Assembly: GCA_944386655.1 (NCBI GenBank)
Contig: CALXBX010000036.1
Location: 1 to 56,926, forward strand
DNA: 56,926 nucleotides
Reading direction: 5' to 3'
Origin: an uncultured Clostridia bacterium
GTDB taxonomy: Bacteria; Bacillota; Clostridia; TANB77; CAG-508
Under the pieces are notes generated by a model. It was given only the letters and a program-made list of their open reading frames with translations, was not told where the DNA came from and did not search any database. The first letter of the stretch is position 1. The number at the start of each line of letters is the position of its first letter. Positions 17,901-25,786 of the stretch are shown here, piece by piece. The translations under genes and the position numbers were made by a program.

Positions 17901-18583
17901 TCGGAGAAGTACAGCATGGACATATGGAACAAGTAGGATATGATATGTATTGCAAATTGTTAGAAGAAGTGATTCAAGAAATGCAAGGCAAAGGAACTTT
18001 GCAAGAAACGAGTGAAGAGCAGGACATTCAAATTGACATTTCTGTGTCTAGCTATATTCCAGATAGCTATATTGAAAACGGAAGTCAAAAAATAGAAATG
18101 TATCAAGATATTGCATTATGTAGGACAGAAGAAGATATTCAAAATGTAATAGATGAAATGATAGACCGCTACGGAGCAATGCCAAAAGAAGTAGAGAACT
18201 TGTTGGAAGTAGCTAGAATCAAAGAGTTAGCAAAAAAAGCACATATCGTAAAAATTTCGCAAAAGAAAGATGGTATTGTGTTTACTTATGATATTTCTCG
18301 TACTAGAAAAGATATGGTGCAAGGAATAAATACAGAAGAAATGGGAGAAAATAAAGAAAAAAGCGATGTACCTATGAAAATAGATACAATAGAAGACAAG
18401 AATCCAGAAAGAAACATGCCAGAAGAAAAAGGAATAGATTTAAATAAATTGCTAAGAATTTATGGAAATAGAATTCGTTTCTCTCCAGGAACACAAAATT
18501 ATGTGACATTAAAAATGGTAGAGGGTAAGCAGACAGAAGAACAAATATTAAAAGAAATAAAATCCTATTTGGAAAATCAATAG
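14941..18583 (+). CDS. mfd: Transcription-repair coupling factor Mfd, interrupted by a +1 frameshift
   Basis: ATP-dependent DNA translocase that removes stalled RNA polymerase and recruits UvrA. The UvrB-like N-terminus, RNA polymerase-interacting domain (VGDYVVHRNHGIGQF at about residue 503), Walker A (CGDVGYGKTEVA, about 654), DEEH box (IIDEEHRFG, about 755) and helicase C domain are intact. At 17902 an extra C makes the in-frame codon CGG, and the zero frame stops at 17941. Skipping C17902 reads GGA GAA GTA CAG CAT (G-E-V-Q-H, in the conserved LLG..QHGHM motif) and continues to 18583, giving about 1213 aa with the full C-terminal TRCF domain. The lesion is identical in kind to those in mtaB and the cysteine desulfurase gene. 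Confidence 0.93.
17902..17904 (+). other. Putative +1 frameshift site CTT-CGG-A in mfd
   Basis: Zero frame TTG CTT CGG AGA AGT runs to a stop after 13 codons. Dropping the C gives CTT GGA GAA, restoring the LLG motif and the remaining 226 residues. Confidence 0.75.
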
Positions 18584-18675
18584 TAATGAAAGGGATAACC
18601 AACGGTCGGCCTTAAAAAATAGATTGTCATGGTGTATCTCTCCTATAAGGGGAAAAGAGGAGGTTAGGTTTTAAG

Positions 18676-19473
18676 ATGCAAGTAATTACCAGTAAAGATA
18701 ACGAAATGGTAAAACAAATCAAAAAACTAAAAGAGAAAAAATATCGTGATGAAACAGGTTGCTTTATTGTAGAAGGAATCAAATTAGTAAAAGAAGCATT
18801 GCAAGAAAAAATGAAAATACAAACTATTGTGATTTGTGAAGAATGCGTGCAAGATGGAACACTTTCGCAAAATTTATTGTATGAAATTGCAAAACAAAAT
18901 TGTATTTATGTGTCAGCCAAAGTATTTGATACCCTAACAGATGTAACCAATCCACAAGGAATATTAGCAGTAGTATATAAATCTGTGTTAGAGGGGCAAA
19001 GAGAAAATGATCAAGAAGAAATGATTCTTGCCTTAGATGGCATACAAGACCCAGGCAACTTAGGAACTATCTTAAGAACCTTAGATAGTGCAGGAATGCA
19101 TCAAATACTATTGTCAAAAGATACCGTAGACCCTTATAATCCCAAAGTAGTACGTTCTACTATGGGAGCCATCTACCGTATTCAAATAAAACAAGTAGAA
19201 AATTTAGTAGAAGAGCTAAAAAAATGCCAAAAAGAAGGATATAAAGTAGTAGTTACCTCTCTACAAGCAGAAAAGAATATTTATCAAGCAGACTACCATA
19301 AAAAAATAATAGTCATTGGAAATGAGGCAAATGGAGTTTCTAAAGAAGTAGCAGAATTGGCAGACGAAAAAATAAAAATACCAATGCTAGGCAAAGCAGA
19401 AAGCTTAAATGCAGCAGTAGCAACTAGCATTATTGTGTATGAGTATGTGAGAAGAGAGCACTTTGCAATTTAG
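18676..19473 (+). CDS. TrmH/SpoU-family RNA 2'-O-methyltransferase
   Basis: SPOUT-fold methyltransferase, probably acting on 23S rRNA (YsgA/RlmB-like). An N-terminal L30e-like substrate-binding domain (DETGCFIVEGIKLVKEAL) is followed by the three SpoU motifs: DGIQDPGNLGTILRT, GNEANGVSKEV and IPMLGKAESLNAAVA. Length 265 aa. SD AGAGGAGG. The final codons TTT GCA ATT and the TAG stop lie inside palindromic repeat R2, so the repeat has become the 3' end of the gene. Confidence 0.9.
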   Translation: MQVITSKDNEMVKQIKKLKEKKYRDETGCFIVEGIKLVKEALQEKMKIQTIVICEECVQDGTLSQNLLYEIAKQNCIYVSAKVFDTLTDVTNPQGILAVVYKSVLEGQRENDQEEMILALDGIQDPGNLGTILRTLDSAGMHQILLSKDTVDPYNPKVVRSTMGAIYRIQIKQVENLVEELKKCQKEGYKVVVTSLQAEKNIYQADYHKKIIVIGNEANGVSKEVAELADEKIKIPMLGKAESLNAAVATSIIVYEYVRREHFAI

Positions 19474-19505
19474 GGACAATTTAGGGACGTTCCTTAAATT
19501 GCAAA
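19462..19505. repeat. Palindromic repeat family R, copy R2 (GCAATTTA arms)
   Basis: TTTGCAATTTA, a partial duplication of AGGGACAATTT, core GGGACGTTCC, then TTAAATTGCAAA. It supplies the last codons and stop of the TrmH-family gene. Confidence 0.85.
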
Positions 19506-19530
19506 TTATGAATGATATTACAAAAAAAGA

Positions 19531-19572
19531 AAAAGTGAGAAAAATATTCACAAAAATATTTTTCTCACTTTT
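19531..19572. terminator. Bidirectional terminator between the TrmH-family gene and asnS
   Basis: A perfect 18-bp stem (19531-19548 / 19555-19572, AAAAGTGAGAAAAATATT) with loop CACAAA and A/T tails on both sides, between convergent genes and flanked by R2 and R3. Confidence 0.85.
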
Positions 19573-19621
19573 ATGATAAGACGTTTTCCTATTATTTTAT
19601 AAATCTTTATGCCTATCTCTT

Positions 19622-19660
19622 TTTCTGCAATTTAAGGAACGTCCCTAAATTGCAGAAAAA
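19622..19660. repeat. Palindromic repeat family R, copy R3
   Basis: TTTTCTGCAATTTA / TAAATTGCAGAAAA around the core AGGAACGTCCC, inverted relative to R2. Read on the asnS (minus) strand it shows GGGACGTTCC. Confidence 0.85.
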
Positions 19661-19661
19661 A

Positions 19662-21053
19662 TTAAAATTCACAATTTTTTGGTGTTCTAGGGAATGGAAT
19701 AACATCACGAATATTTTGCATACCAGTTAGATACATCATCATTCTTTCAAAGCCTAAACCAAAACCTGCATGTTTGCTACTTCCATAACGACGTAAGTCT
19801 AAATACCACCAATAATCCTTTTCGTCTAAGCCTAATTCTTTCATTCGATTTCTTAATTTTTCTACATCTTCTTCTCTTTGACTACCACCAATTAATTCAC
19901 CAATACCAGGTACTAAAAGGTCAGTAGCTGCAACGGTTTTACCATCATCGTTTTGCTTCATATAGAATGCTTTAATTTCCTTTGGATAATCTGTTACAAA
20001 AACAGGTTTTCCAAAAATAACTTCACTTAAATATCTTTCATGTTCTGTTTGAATATCGCTACCCCAATGTACAGGATATTCAAATTTATCATTTTCTTTT
20101 TCTAATTTTGCAATAGCATCTGTATAAGTAATTCTACCAAAATCGGATTGCACTACATGTTGCAAACGGTCTAATAACCCAGGACTAATAAATTGGTTGA
20201 AAAATTGCATTTCTTCTGGTGCATTTTCTAATACATAAGAAATAATGTATTTAATCATATCTTCTGCTAAGTTCATGTCATCTTCCAAATCTGCAAAACA
20301 CATTTCTGGCTCTATCATCCAAAATTCTGCTGCGTGTTTTACTGTGTTAGAATTTTCTGCACGAAAAGTTGGTCCAAAAGTATATACATTTCGGAAAGCA
20401 AATGCATAGTTTTCTACATCTAACTGACCACTTACTGTTAAATGGGTATTTTTTCCGAAAAAGTCTTTGCTATAATCTACCTTTCCATCTTCTGTTTTAG
20501 GAATATTTTCAAAATCTAAAGTAGATACGGTAAACATTTCACCTGCACCTTCGCAGTCGCTAGAAGTAATTAGAGGTGTATGCACATACACAAAACCTCT
20601 TTCTTGGAAAAACTTGTGAATTGCAAAAGAAAGAACGCTTCTTACACGAAATACTGCATTAAAAGTATTGGTTCTAGGACGTAGATAAGCAATTGTTCTT
20701 AAATATTCAAAAGAATGACGTTTCTTTTGAAGCGGATAATCACTATCTGCTACATCATAAATTTCCACATTCTTAGCCTTTATTTCAAAAGGTTGCTTTG
20801 CTTTTTCCGTTTTTACAACAGTTCCAGTTACAATAATAGAAGAACTAATAGTTAATTTGCAAATATCTGCAAAATTAGCAAGAGTATCATCAAAAACAAT
20901 TTGCACATTGGTATAGAAAGAGCCATCATTTAATTCGATAAAACCGAATGACTTAGAATCTCTAACCGTTCTTACCCAACCAGAAACTTGTACTTCCTTT
21001 CCTATAAAATCATTTGTATGACGATATAAATCTTTCACTAATGTGTCTTTCAT
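19662..21053 (-). CDS. asnS: Asparagine-tRNA ligase
   Basis: Class IIb aminoacyl-tRNA synthetase. N-terminal OB-fold anticodon-binding domain ([19 protein letters not shown]), then the catalytic core: motif region [16 protein letters not shown] and motif 3 [15 protein letters not shown]. The C-terminus [14 protein letters not shown] is typical of AsnRS rather than AspRS. The ATG at 21053 is preferred over 21059 because AGGAGG would touch the latter. Length 463 aa, normal. It is convergent with the TrmH-family gene. Confidence 0.96.
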   Translation of the reverse strand: MKDTLVKDLYRHTNDFIGKEVQVSGWVRTVRDSKSFGFIELNDGSFYTNVQIVFDDTLANFADICKLTISSSIIVTGTVVKTEKAKQPFEIKAKNVEIYDVADSDYPLQKKRHSFEYLRTIAYLRPRTNTFNAVFRVRSVLSFAIHKFFQERGFVYVHTPLITSSDCEGAGEMFTVSTLDFENIPKTEDGKVDYSKDFFGKNTHLTVSGQLDVENYAFAFRNVYTFGPTFRAENSNTVKHAAEFWMIEPEMCFADLEDDMNLAEDMIKYIISYVLENAPEEMQFFNQFISPGLLDRLQHVVQSDFGRITYTDAIAKLEKENDKFEYPVHWGSDIQTEHERYLSEVIFGKPVFVTDYPKEIKAFYMKQNDDGKTVAATDLLVPGIGELIGGSQREEDVEKLRNRMKELGLDEKDYWWYLDLRRYGSSKHAGFGLGFERMMMYLTGMQNIRDVIPFPRTPKNCEF

Positions 21054-21120
21054 AAACATGCCTCCTAAATTTAAAACATGTCCCTATTATATACTATTAT
21101 TTGGGAATGTACAAGAGGAA

Positions 21121-21186
21121 TGTCCCAGAAATGTCAGGGATAAGTGTGACATGTCTCATTCAACCCTGACTTAAATGGACACCTTA
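21121..21186. repeat. Intergenic repeat family E, copy E1 (inverted half-sites)
   Basis: Contains ATGTCAGGGATAAGTGTGAC facing the complement of AAGTCAGGGTTGAATGAGAC, flanked by TGTCC and GGACA. It shares its outer 37 bp with the element at 51065 in opposite orientation. It lies in the divergent region between asnS and a pilin-like gene. Confidence 0.7.
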
Positions 21187-21198
21187 AGAAAAAAGTCG

Positions 21199-21221
21199 AA
21201 AATTATGGAAATAAGTAACCA
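21199..21221 (+). promoter_or_regulatory. Conserved pilin leader element, copy 1
   Basis: A 23-bp sequence containing ATTATGGAAATAAGTAACCA, identical to 24416-24438. It lies 87 bp before the start codon and contains a mini-frame M-E-I-S-N-Q-stop. Confidence 0.5.
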
Positions 21222-21307
21222 GTAGAAAAGAAAAATCTAAGCGATGAAAAATAAATAGAAGTATATAATTTTTTCTATAAAAAAACAAAAGTAGGAGGAT
21301 AAATTTT

Positions 21308-22594
21308 ATGCAAAAACAAAAGAATAAACAAACTGGAATTACATTAATTGCACTTGTGGTAACGGTTATTATCTTAATTATCTTAGCGGGTGTCAGTATT
21401 AATATGTTAGTAGGAGAAAATGGAATTATCACACAAGCACAAACAACTAAGGAAGAAACAAAAGAAAGCACAGCTTCAGAAATAGTAAGTATAGCTGTTT
21501 TAGGAGCTACAAAAGAAAATGGAAACATAGATGTAGCACAATTAAAAAAAGAAATAGAAAGTAGAGGAGGAACTTTAAGTAGCGATACATTGCCTACTAC
21601 TATTACACTAGATGGCTATTTATTTAAAGTAGATAGAAATGGAAACATAGAGCAAAGAAAACAAGGAGGGACTTTAGCGACTGTAACAGGAGAAGAAACG
21701 AGTAATACAACAGTAGAAGATGCCATAGGAAACAAAGTAGTAGTGCCAGCCGGCTTTATTGTAGTAAATCCAGAGGATTATGTAACAGATGGAATTGTTA
21801 TACAAAAAGTAAGTAATGGAAATCAATATGTATGGATACCATGCACTACAGATAGTAGTGATACAAGCAAATTACAATACCAAAGAACAGAATGGGGAGT
21901 AGAAGCAGATAACGATACAGTAGCCTTAAAAGACGAGTTAACTTTAACAGAAGCAAGTGTAACTTATACAACGGAAGATATAGAAAATGGAATAAATACT
22001 ACTGTATCAGCTGAAATAGTAGAACAAATTAATAGTGAAAAAGCTAGTATCGAGCAATATGGAGGCTATTATATAGGAAGGTATGAAACTGGAAATGTTA
22101 GCAATACGGCAGTAATACAGCAAAATGTAGAGCCATATGCCTCTGTAAAATGGAGTGTAGCCTATAGCTTAGCCAAAGAGATAGATGTAGGTAGTGCAGC
22201 AACTTCTTACTTATGTTCTAGCTACGCATGGGATACAGCAATAAACTTTATACAAAATAACACAACATGGAGTAATTATGCAACTTCTAGAGAAAATACT
22301 AATGATAACTGGTTAGATAAAAAAGTAGTAGATGTCAATGGAGCAGTAATAAAAGAAGCAGGAATACCTACAAGATTAAAAACAGGTTTAACTACAGCTA
22401 AAGCAAATATTTATGATATGGGAGGAAATGTAGGAGAGTTTACTACAGAGTTAAAACCAGGAGTAGTTGAAAGTGTAGTACTACGTGGCGGTGTTTACGG
22501 TAACACTATAAATCCGACTGGCGACCGCTGGGACAGCATTCCAAGTGATTCTAGTAGTGGTTATGGTTTCAGAGCTACTTTATTTTTAAAATAG
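21308..22594 (+). CDS. Pilin-like surface protein with FGE/C-type-lectin C-terminus; candidate retroelement-diversified protein
   Basis: Prepilin-like N-terminus (GITLIALVVTVIILIILAG, Ala instead of Glu at position +5), polar helix (VGENGIITQAQTTKEETKE), linker, and an FGE/CLec-fold C-terminus with NIYDMGGNVGEFTTE, RGGVYG and the terminal GYGFRATLFLK. The last 100 bases use CGT, CGC, GGC, GGT, GAC and CCG codons, while the rest of the gene uses AGA and GGA, so the end of the gene has a different base composition. In diversity-generating retroelements the variable repeat is at exactly this position. No reverse transcriptase or template repeat was seen here. SD AGGAGG. Function: probable surface binding protein. 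Confidence 0.78.
   Translation: MQKQKNKQTGITLIALVVTVIILIILAGVSINMLVGENGIITQAQTTKEETKESTASEIVSIAVLGATKENGNIDVAQLKKEIESRGGTLSSDTLPTTITLDGYLFKVDRNGNIEQRKQGGTLATVTGEETSNTTVEDAIGNKVVVPAGFIVVNPEDYVTDGIVIQKVSNGNQYVWIPCTTDSSDTSKLQYQRTEWGVEADNDTVALKDELTLTEASVTYTTEDIENGINTTVSAEIVEQINSEKASIEQYGGYYIGRYETGNVSNTAVIQQNVEPYASVKWSVAYSLAKEIDVGSAATSYLCSSYAWDTAINFIQNNTTWSNYATSRENTNDNWLDKKVVDVNGAVIKEAGIPTRLKTGLTTAKANIYDMGGNVGEFTTELKPGVVESVVLRGGVYGNTINPTGDRWDSIPSDSSSGYGFRATLFLK
22486..22585 (+). other. Candidate DGR-type variable region
   Basis: GC-richer tail of the pilin-like gene covering RGG to GFR of the CLec fold, with codon choice unlike the upstream part. A hairpin (R4) begins 7 bp after the stop, where retroelement targets often have a stem-loop. 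Confidence 0.45.
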
Positions 22595-22600
22595 ATATAA

Positions 22601-22638
22601 AAATGCAATTTAGGGGACATTCCTTAAATTGCATTTTT
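22601..22638. repeat. Palindromic repeat family R, copy R4, also terminator-like
   Basis: AAATGCAATTTA / TTAAATTGCATTT around GGGGACATTCC, followed by a T-run. It should terminate transcription of the pilin-like gene. Confidence 0.8.
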
Positions 22639-22724
22639 TAAGAAAAAATTACAAATAAAATAGGAAAAAAGAAAAACATATGGTATAATGAATCATGTAA
22701 GGAATTATGAAGCAAAGGAAAGTG

Positions 22725-24410
22725 ATGGATATGAAAAAATTACCATATGGAATCAGTAATTATGAAGAATTAATAAAAGAAAACTACTATTATGTGGATA
22801 AAACCATGTATATAGAAAAGCTAGAAAATTTGCCAGAAAAAAGAATTTTATTTCTACGACCAAGAAAATTTGGAAAAACGCTATTTACTAGTACACTAGA
22901 AAATTATTATGACCTAAAAAAAGAAAATGAATTTGAGGAGCTATTTGGTAATACTTATATTGGAAAGAATCCAACAAAATTAAAAAATACATATCACATA
23001 TTAAAATTTAATTTTTCTGGAATAGATACTTCTAATGAAGAAACAACCATGAAAGGATTTAAGAGTAAAGTTGCCTCTTCTATTCAGTTATTTGTAGAAA
23101 GGTATGGGATAGACTTTTTTGTAAATAAGGAAGATGAAGCAGAAGGAATATTAGATAATTTAATAAAAGCATTTACTATACAAAAAGCAGGAGAAAAAAT
23201 TTATGTAGTAGTAGACGAATATGACCACTTTGCCAATGAACTTCTAGGGTTTCATACCAACCAATTTAAAGAATTAGTATCCAAAAATGGAAAAGTAAGA
23301 AAATGGTATGAAATTCTAAAAGAAGGTACAGAAAGTGTGATAGACAGAATTTTTATAACAGGAGTAGCACCTATCACGTTAGATAGTTTAACATCTGGAT
23401 TTAATATAGGGACAGATATTACACAAGATAGAGATTTTAACGAAATGATAGGATTTACAAAAGCAGAATTGATACAAATGATGGAAGATATAGAGATTTC
23501 TAAAGCAGAACAAGAAGAAATATTACCTATTATGAAAGAAAGCTACGATGGATATAGGTTTGCAGTAAAAGCAGAAGAAAAAATATATAATTCCAATATG
23601 TGCTTATATTTCTTAAATAGATATATTAGGTTTAAGGAAATTCCAGACCAATTAGTAGATATGAATATAGCAAGTGATTACAGTAAATTAGGGAAAATGT
23701 TAGATTTATGTCAAGGTCAAGAAAGAGAAAAAATCATAGAAAAAACAGTAGAAGGAAAAGGATTTGTAGGAGAAATAACAGAAAAGTTTAACCCAGCTAT
23801 AGAGTTTACAGAAAAGGATCTAATTTCTATGCTATTTTATTTAGGGTATTTAACAATAGAGGATGAAGTGGCAGGATATGCAAAACTAAACATACCCAAT
23901 AAAGTGATGAAGGAAATATATGCAGATTATTTTCTACAAGTGTTAAGAGAAAATACTCCAATAAGTGTAGAGCAAAATTATTCAGAAATAGCAACAGAAA
24001 TAGCTTTAGAAGGAAAAATAGATAAATTAGTAAGTTTAGCTCAAAAATATTTAGAAAATTTATCTAATAGGGATTACATGAAATTTGATGAAAAATATAT
24101 AAAACTGATATTTTATTGTATTGCTATGAATTTAAAAATATTTAGATTAAAGTCAGAAATGGAAGTGCAAAGAAAATATCCAGATATATTGCTAATACCA
24201 AAGAACCAAACAAAAGGGTATAAAGGAATTATGATAGAATTTAAATATCTAAAAAAAGAGCAAGCAGAAAAGCTACAAGAAAAACAAGAAGAGGCAAAAA
24301 AACAGATAGAAGAGTATGCGGAATTGGAAGAAATAAAGGATATATTAGACTTAAACTTTTATACTATTGTAGCAGTAAATGATAAACTATATGTGCAAAA
24401 ATGCAATTAA
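22725..24410 (+). CDS. AAA-ATPase-like protein with C-terminal PD-(D/E)XK nuclease domain
   Basis: Two-domain protein of a multicopy family common in gut bacteria (AAA-ATPase_like plus PDDEXK_9). Opening KLPYGISNYEELI..NYYYVDKT is diagnostic; Walker A is LRPRKFGKTLF, Walker B VVVDEYDHFAN. The nuclease-like C-terminus shows YPDILLIP and IMIEFKYLKKEQ, the D...E-x-K catalytic pattern. About 562 aa. The start is either ATG 22725 or 22731 after AAAGGA. Function is not established; proposed roles include mobile-element or defence activity. It sits between two pilin-like genes in an accessory block. Confidence 0.8.
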   Translation: MDMKKLPYGISNYEELIKENYYYVDKTMYIEKLENLPEKRILFLRPRKFGKTLFTSTLENYYDLKKENEFEELFGNTYIGKNPTKLKNTYHILKFNFSGIDTSNEETTMKGFKSKVASSIQLFVERYGIDFFVNKEDEAEGILDNLIKAFTIQKAGEKIYVVVDEYDHFANELLGFHTNQFKELVSKNGKVRKWYEILKEGTESVIDRIFITGVAPITLDSLTSGFNIGTDITQDRDFNEMIGFTKAELIQMMEDIEISKAEQEEILPIMKESYDGYRFAVKAEEKIYNSNMCLYFLNRYIRFKEIPDQLVDMNIASDYSKLGKMLDLCQGQEREKIIEKTVEGKGFVGEITEKFNPAIEFTEKDLISMLFYLGYLTIEDEVAGYAKLNIPNKVMKEIYADYFLQVLRENTPISVEQNYSEIATEIALEGKIDKLVSLAQKYLENLSNRDYMKFDEKYIKLIFYCIAMNLKIFRLKSEMEVQRKYPDILLIPKNQTKGYKGIMIEFKYLKKEQAEKLQEKQEEAKKQIEEYAELEEIKDILDLNFYTIVAVNDKLYVQKCN

Positions 24411-24415
24411 GTAGA

Positions 24416-24438
24416 AAAATTATGGAAATAAGTAACCA
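24416..24438 (+). promoter_or_regulatory. Conserved pilin leader element, copy 2
   Basis: Identical over 23 bp to 21199-21221; here the mini-frame reads M-E-I-S-N-H-stop. It lies 84 bp before the next pilin-like start codon. Confidence 0.5.
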
Positions 24439-24484
24439 CTAAAAAGCAAAATAAAGAAGTAAGAAAGAACAAGAAAACGATATA

Positions 24485-24515
24485 ATCCTCTCTGTAAGAA
24501 AAAAGCAGGGAGGAT
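24485..24515 (+). promoter_or_regulatory. Hairpin that would mask the ribosome binding site
   Basis: ATCCTCTCTG and CAGGGAGGAT (one G-U pair) with an 11-nt loop; the right arm contains the SD. A TATAAT just upstream at 24481 could instead be the -10 box, in which case the left arm would not be transcribed. Confidence 0.35.
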
Positions 24516-24521
24516 TTTATT

Positions 24522-25598
24522 ATGCAAAAACAAAAGAATAAACAAAGAGGCATTACATTAATTGTACTAGTAGTAACTATAATTGTACTAATCATACTAG
24601 CTGGTGTTAGTATTAATATGATAGTAGGAGAAAACGGTATTATTACACAAGCACAAAGAGCAAAAGAAGATACGGAAATAAAAAGAGACGAAGAAAAAAT
24701 AAGTTTAGCTATAGTAGAAAGTCAAATAGCATTACATGGTACATATGATGAGATAGATGAAAAAGAATTAAAAAAACAGTTAGAAATTCAATTTGGATAT
24801 AATGCATTTTCAATAGTTAGGAATAATGATATGTCGTATACCATTAAGTTACTAGAAAACCAAAAAGAATATGATATATTAACAAACGGTGAAATACATC
24901 AATTAGATAGAATAATGCATCCAACATCAGTATATGCAATTATATATTCAGATGGAACATTAGCTTTTAATACGACAGGAAATGTTAATCAGGACAAGAT
25001 GAATCAAGGAATAACTGTTCTTTATAATACTAAAAATATGGAAAATATAGGAGATATTAGTAAAACTATATTTGAAAATGAAAATGCAATTCCGTGGATA
25101 AATTATGTCGAAGGTATAAAGTATATCGATATAGAAGAACCAGTGGCACCTTATACAACAGATTTTTGGTTTGCAAATTGTGTTAATGTAAAAGAAATCA
25201 ATTTAGATAATTTATATACTAATAATAGTAGTAGTATGAAAGGGATGTTTTATAAATGTATTAACTTAGAAAAGATTGATTTAAAACATTTGAATACAGA
25301 TAATGTAACAGATATGTATGCAATGTTTTTAAATTGTGAAAGTCTAAAAGAAGTAGATTTATCAAGAATTAATACAGAAAATGTACTTGATTTTGAATGG
25401 ATGTTTGGAAGATGTTATAATTTAGAGCAATTAAATTTATTTAACTTTGATACATCCAAAGCTGAAAAAACAACAGCTATGTTTTATGATAGTAAAAAGT
25501 TATCTGAAATTTTAGTAAGTGATAAGTGGCAAATAAATACAGAAACTTCAACATCTATGTTTACAAATTGTAAAACAGATCATGTAACCTATATTTAA
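24522..25598 (+). CDS. Pilin-like surface protein with BspA-type leucine-rich repeats (DUF285)
   Basis: N-terminal prepilin-like helix GITLIVLVVTIIVLIILAG (Val at +5), nearly identical in DNA to the start of the gene at 21308, then VGENGIITQAQRAKEDTE. The C-terminal half (residues about 200-355) consists of about five repeats of 24-26 aa with the pattern M..MF..C.NL..IDL...NT.NV, typical of BspA/DUF285 surface proteins. Same anchor, different displayed domain: a modular family. It probably mediates adhesion. SD AGGGAGGA. Confidence 0.8.
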   Translation: MQKQKNKQRGITLIVLVVTIIVLIILAGVSINMIVGENGIITQAQRAKEDTEIKRDEEKISLAIVESQIALHGTYDEIDEKELKKQLEIQFGYNAFSIVRNNDMSYTIKLLENQKEYDILTNGEIHQLDRIMHPTSVYAIIYSDGTLAFNTTGNVNQDKMNQGITVLYNTKNMENIGDISKTIFENENAIPWINYVEGIKYIDIEEPVAPYTTDFWFANCVNVKEINLDNLYTNNSSSMKGMFYKCINLEKIDLKHLNTDNVTDMYAMFLNCESLKEVDLSRINTENVLDFEWMFGRCYNLEQLNLFNFDTSKAEKTTAMFYDSKKLSEILVSDKWQINTETSTSMFTNCKTDHVTYI

Positions 25599-25607
25599 AA
25601 TCGCAGA

Positions 25608-25645
25608 AAAATGCAATTTAGGGACATTCTTTAAATTGCATTTTT
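25608..25645. repeat. Palindromic repeat family R, copy R5, also terminator-like
   Basis: AAAATGCAATTTA / TTAAATTGCATTTTT around GGGACATTCT, 10 bp after the pilin-like gene. Confidence 0.8.
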
Positions 25646-25688
25646 GCTTATATAGCTTTTTTATCACAAAAAATTCCCCCAAAACCAC

Positions 25689-25717
25689 TAGACATAAAGC
25701 AGTTTTAGAGGTATAAT
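25689..25717 (+). promoter_or_regulatory. Promoter of aspS
   Basis: TAGACA (25689-25694), 17-nt spacer, TATAAT (25712-25717). Confidence 0.7.
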
Positions 25718-25736
25718 CATAAAGAAATGTGAACAT

Positions 25737-25766
25737 CTGCCAAACAGGTAGAGTCCCTTTTGGCAG
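25737..25766 (+). promoter_or_regulatory. Leader hairpin of aspS
   Basis: CTGCCAAA / TTTGGCAG with a 14-nt loop, in the 5' leader ahead of GGAGGA. Too small for a T-box; possibly a stability or translational structure. Confidence 0.45.
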
Positions 25767-25786
25767 TATAGGCAGGAGGAAAAAAT

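Noticed and set aside
21308..25598. A complete diversity-generating retroelement or prophage in the pilin block
   Set aside because: No reverse transcriptase, accessory gene, template repeat, integrase or phage structural gene could be found there. The AAA/PD-(D/E)XK gene is not a reverse transcriptase.
25700..25786. T-box riboswitch upstream of aspS
   Set aside because: Only one short hairpin fits between the promoter and the SD. There is no T-box sequence, specifier loop or terminator/antiterminator pair.
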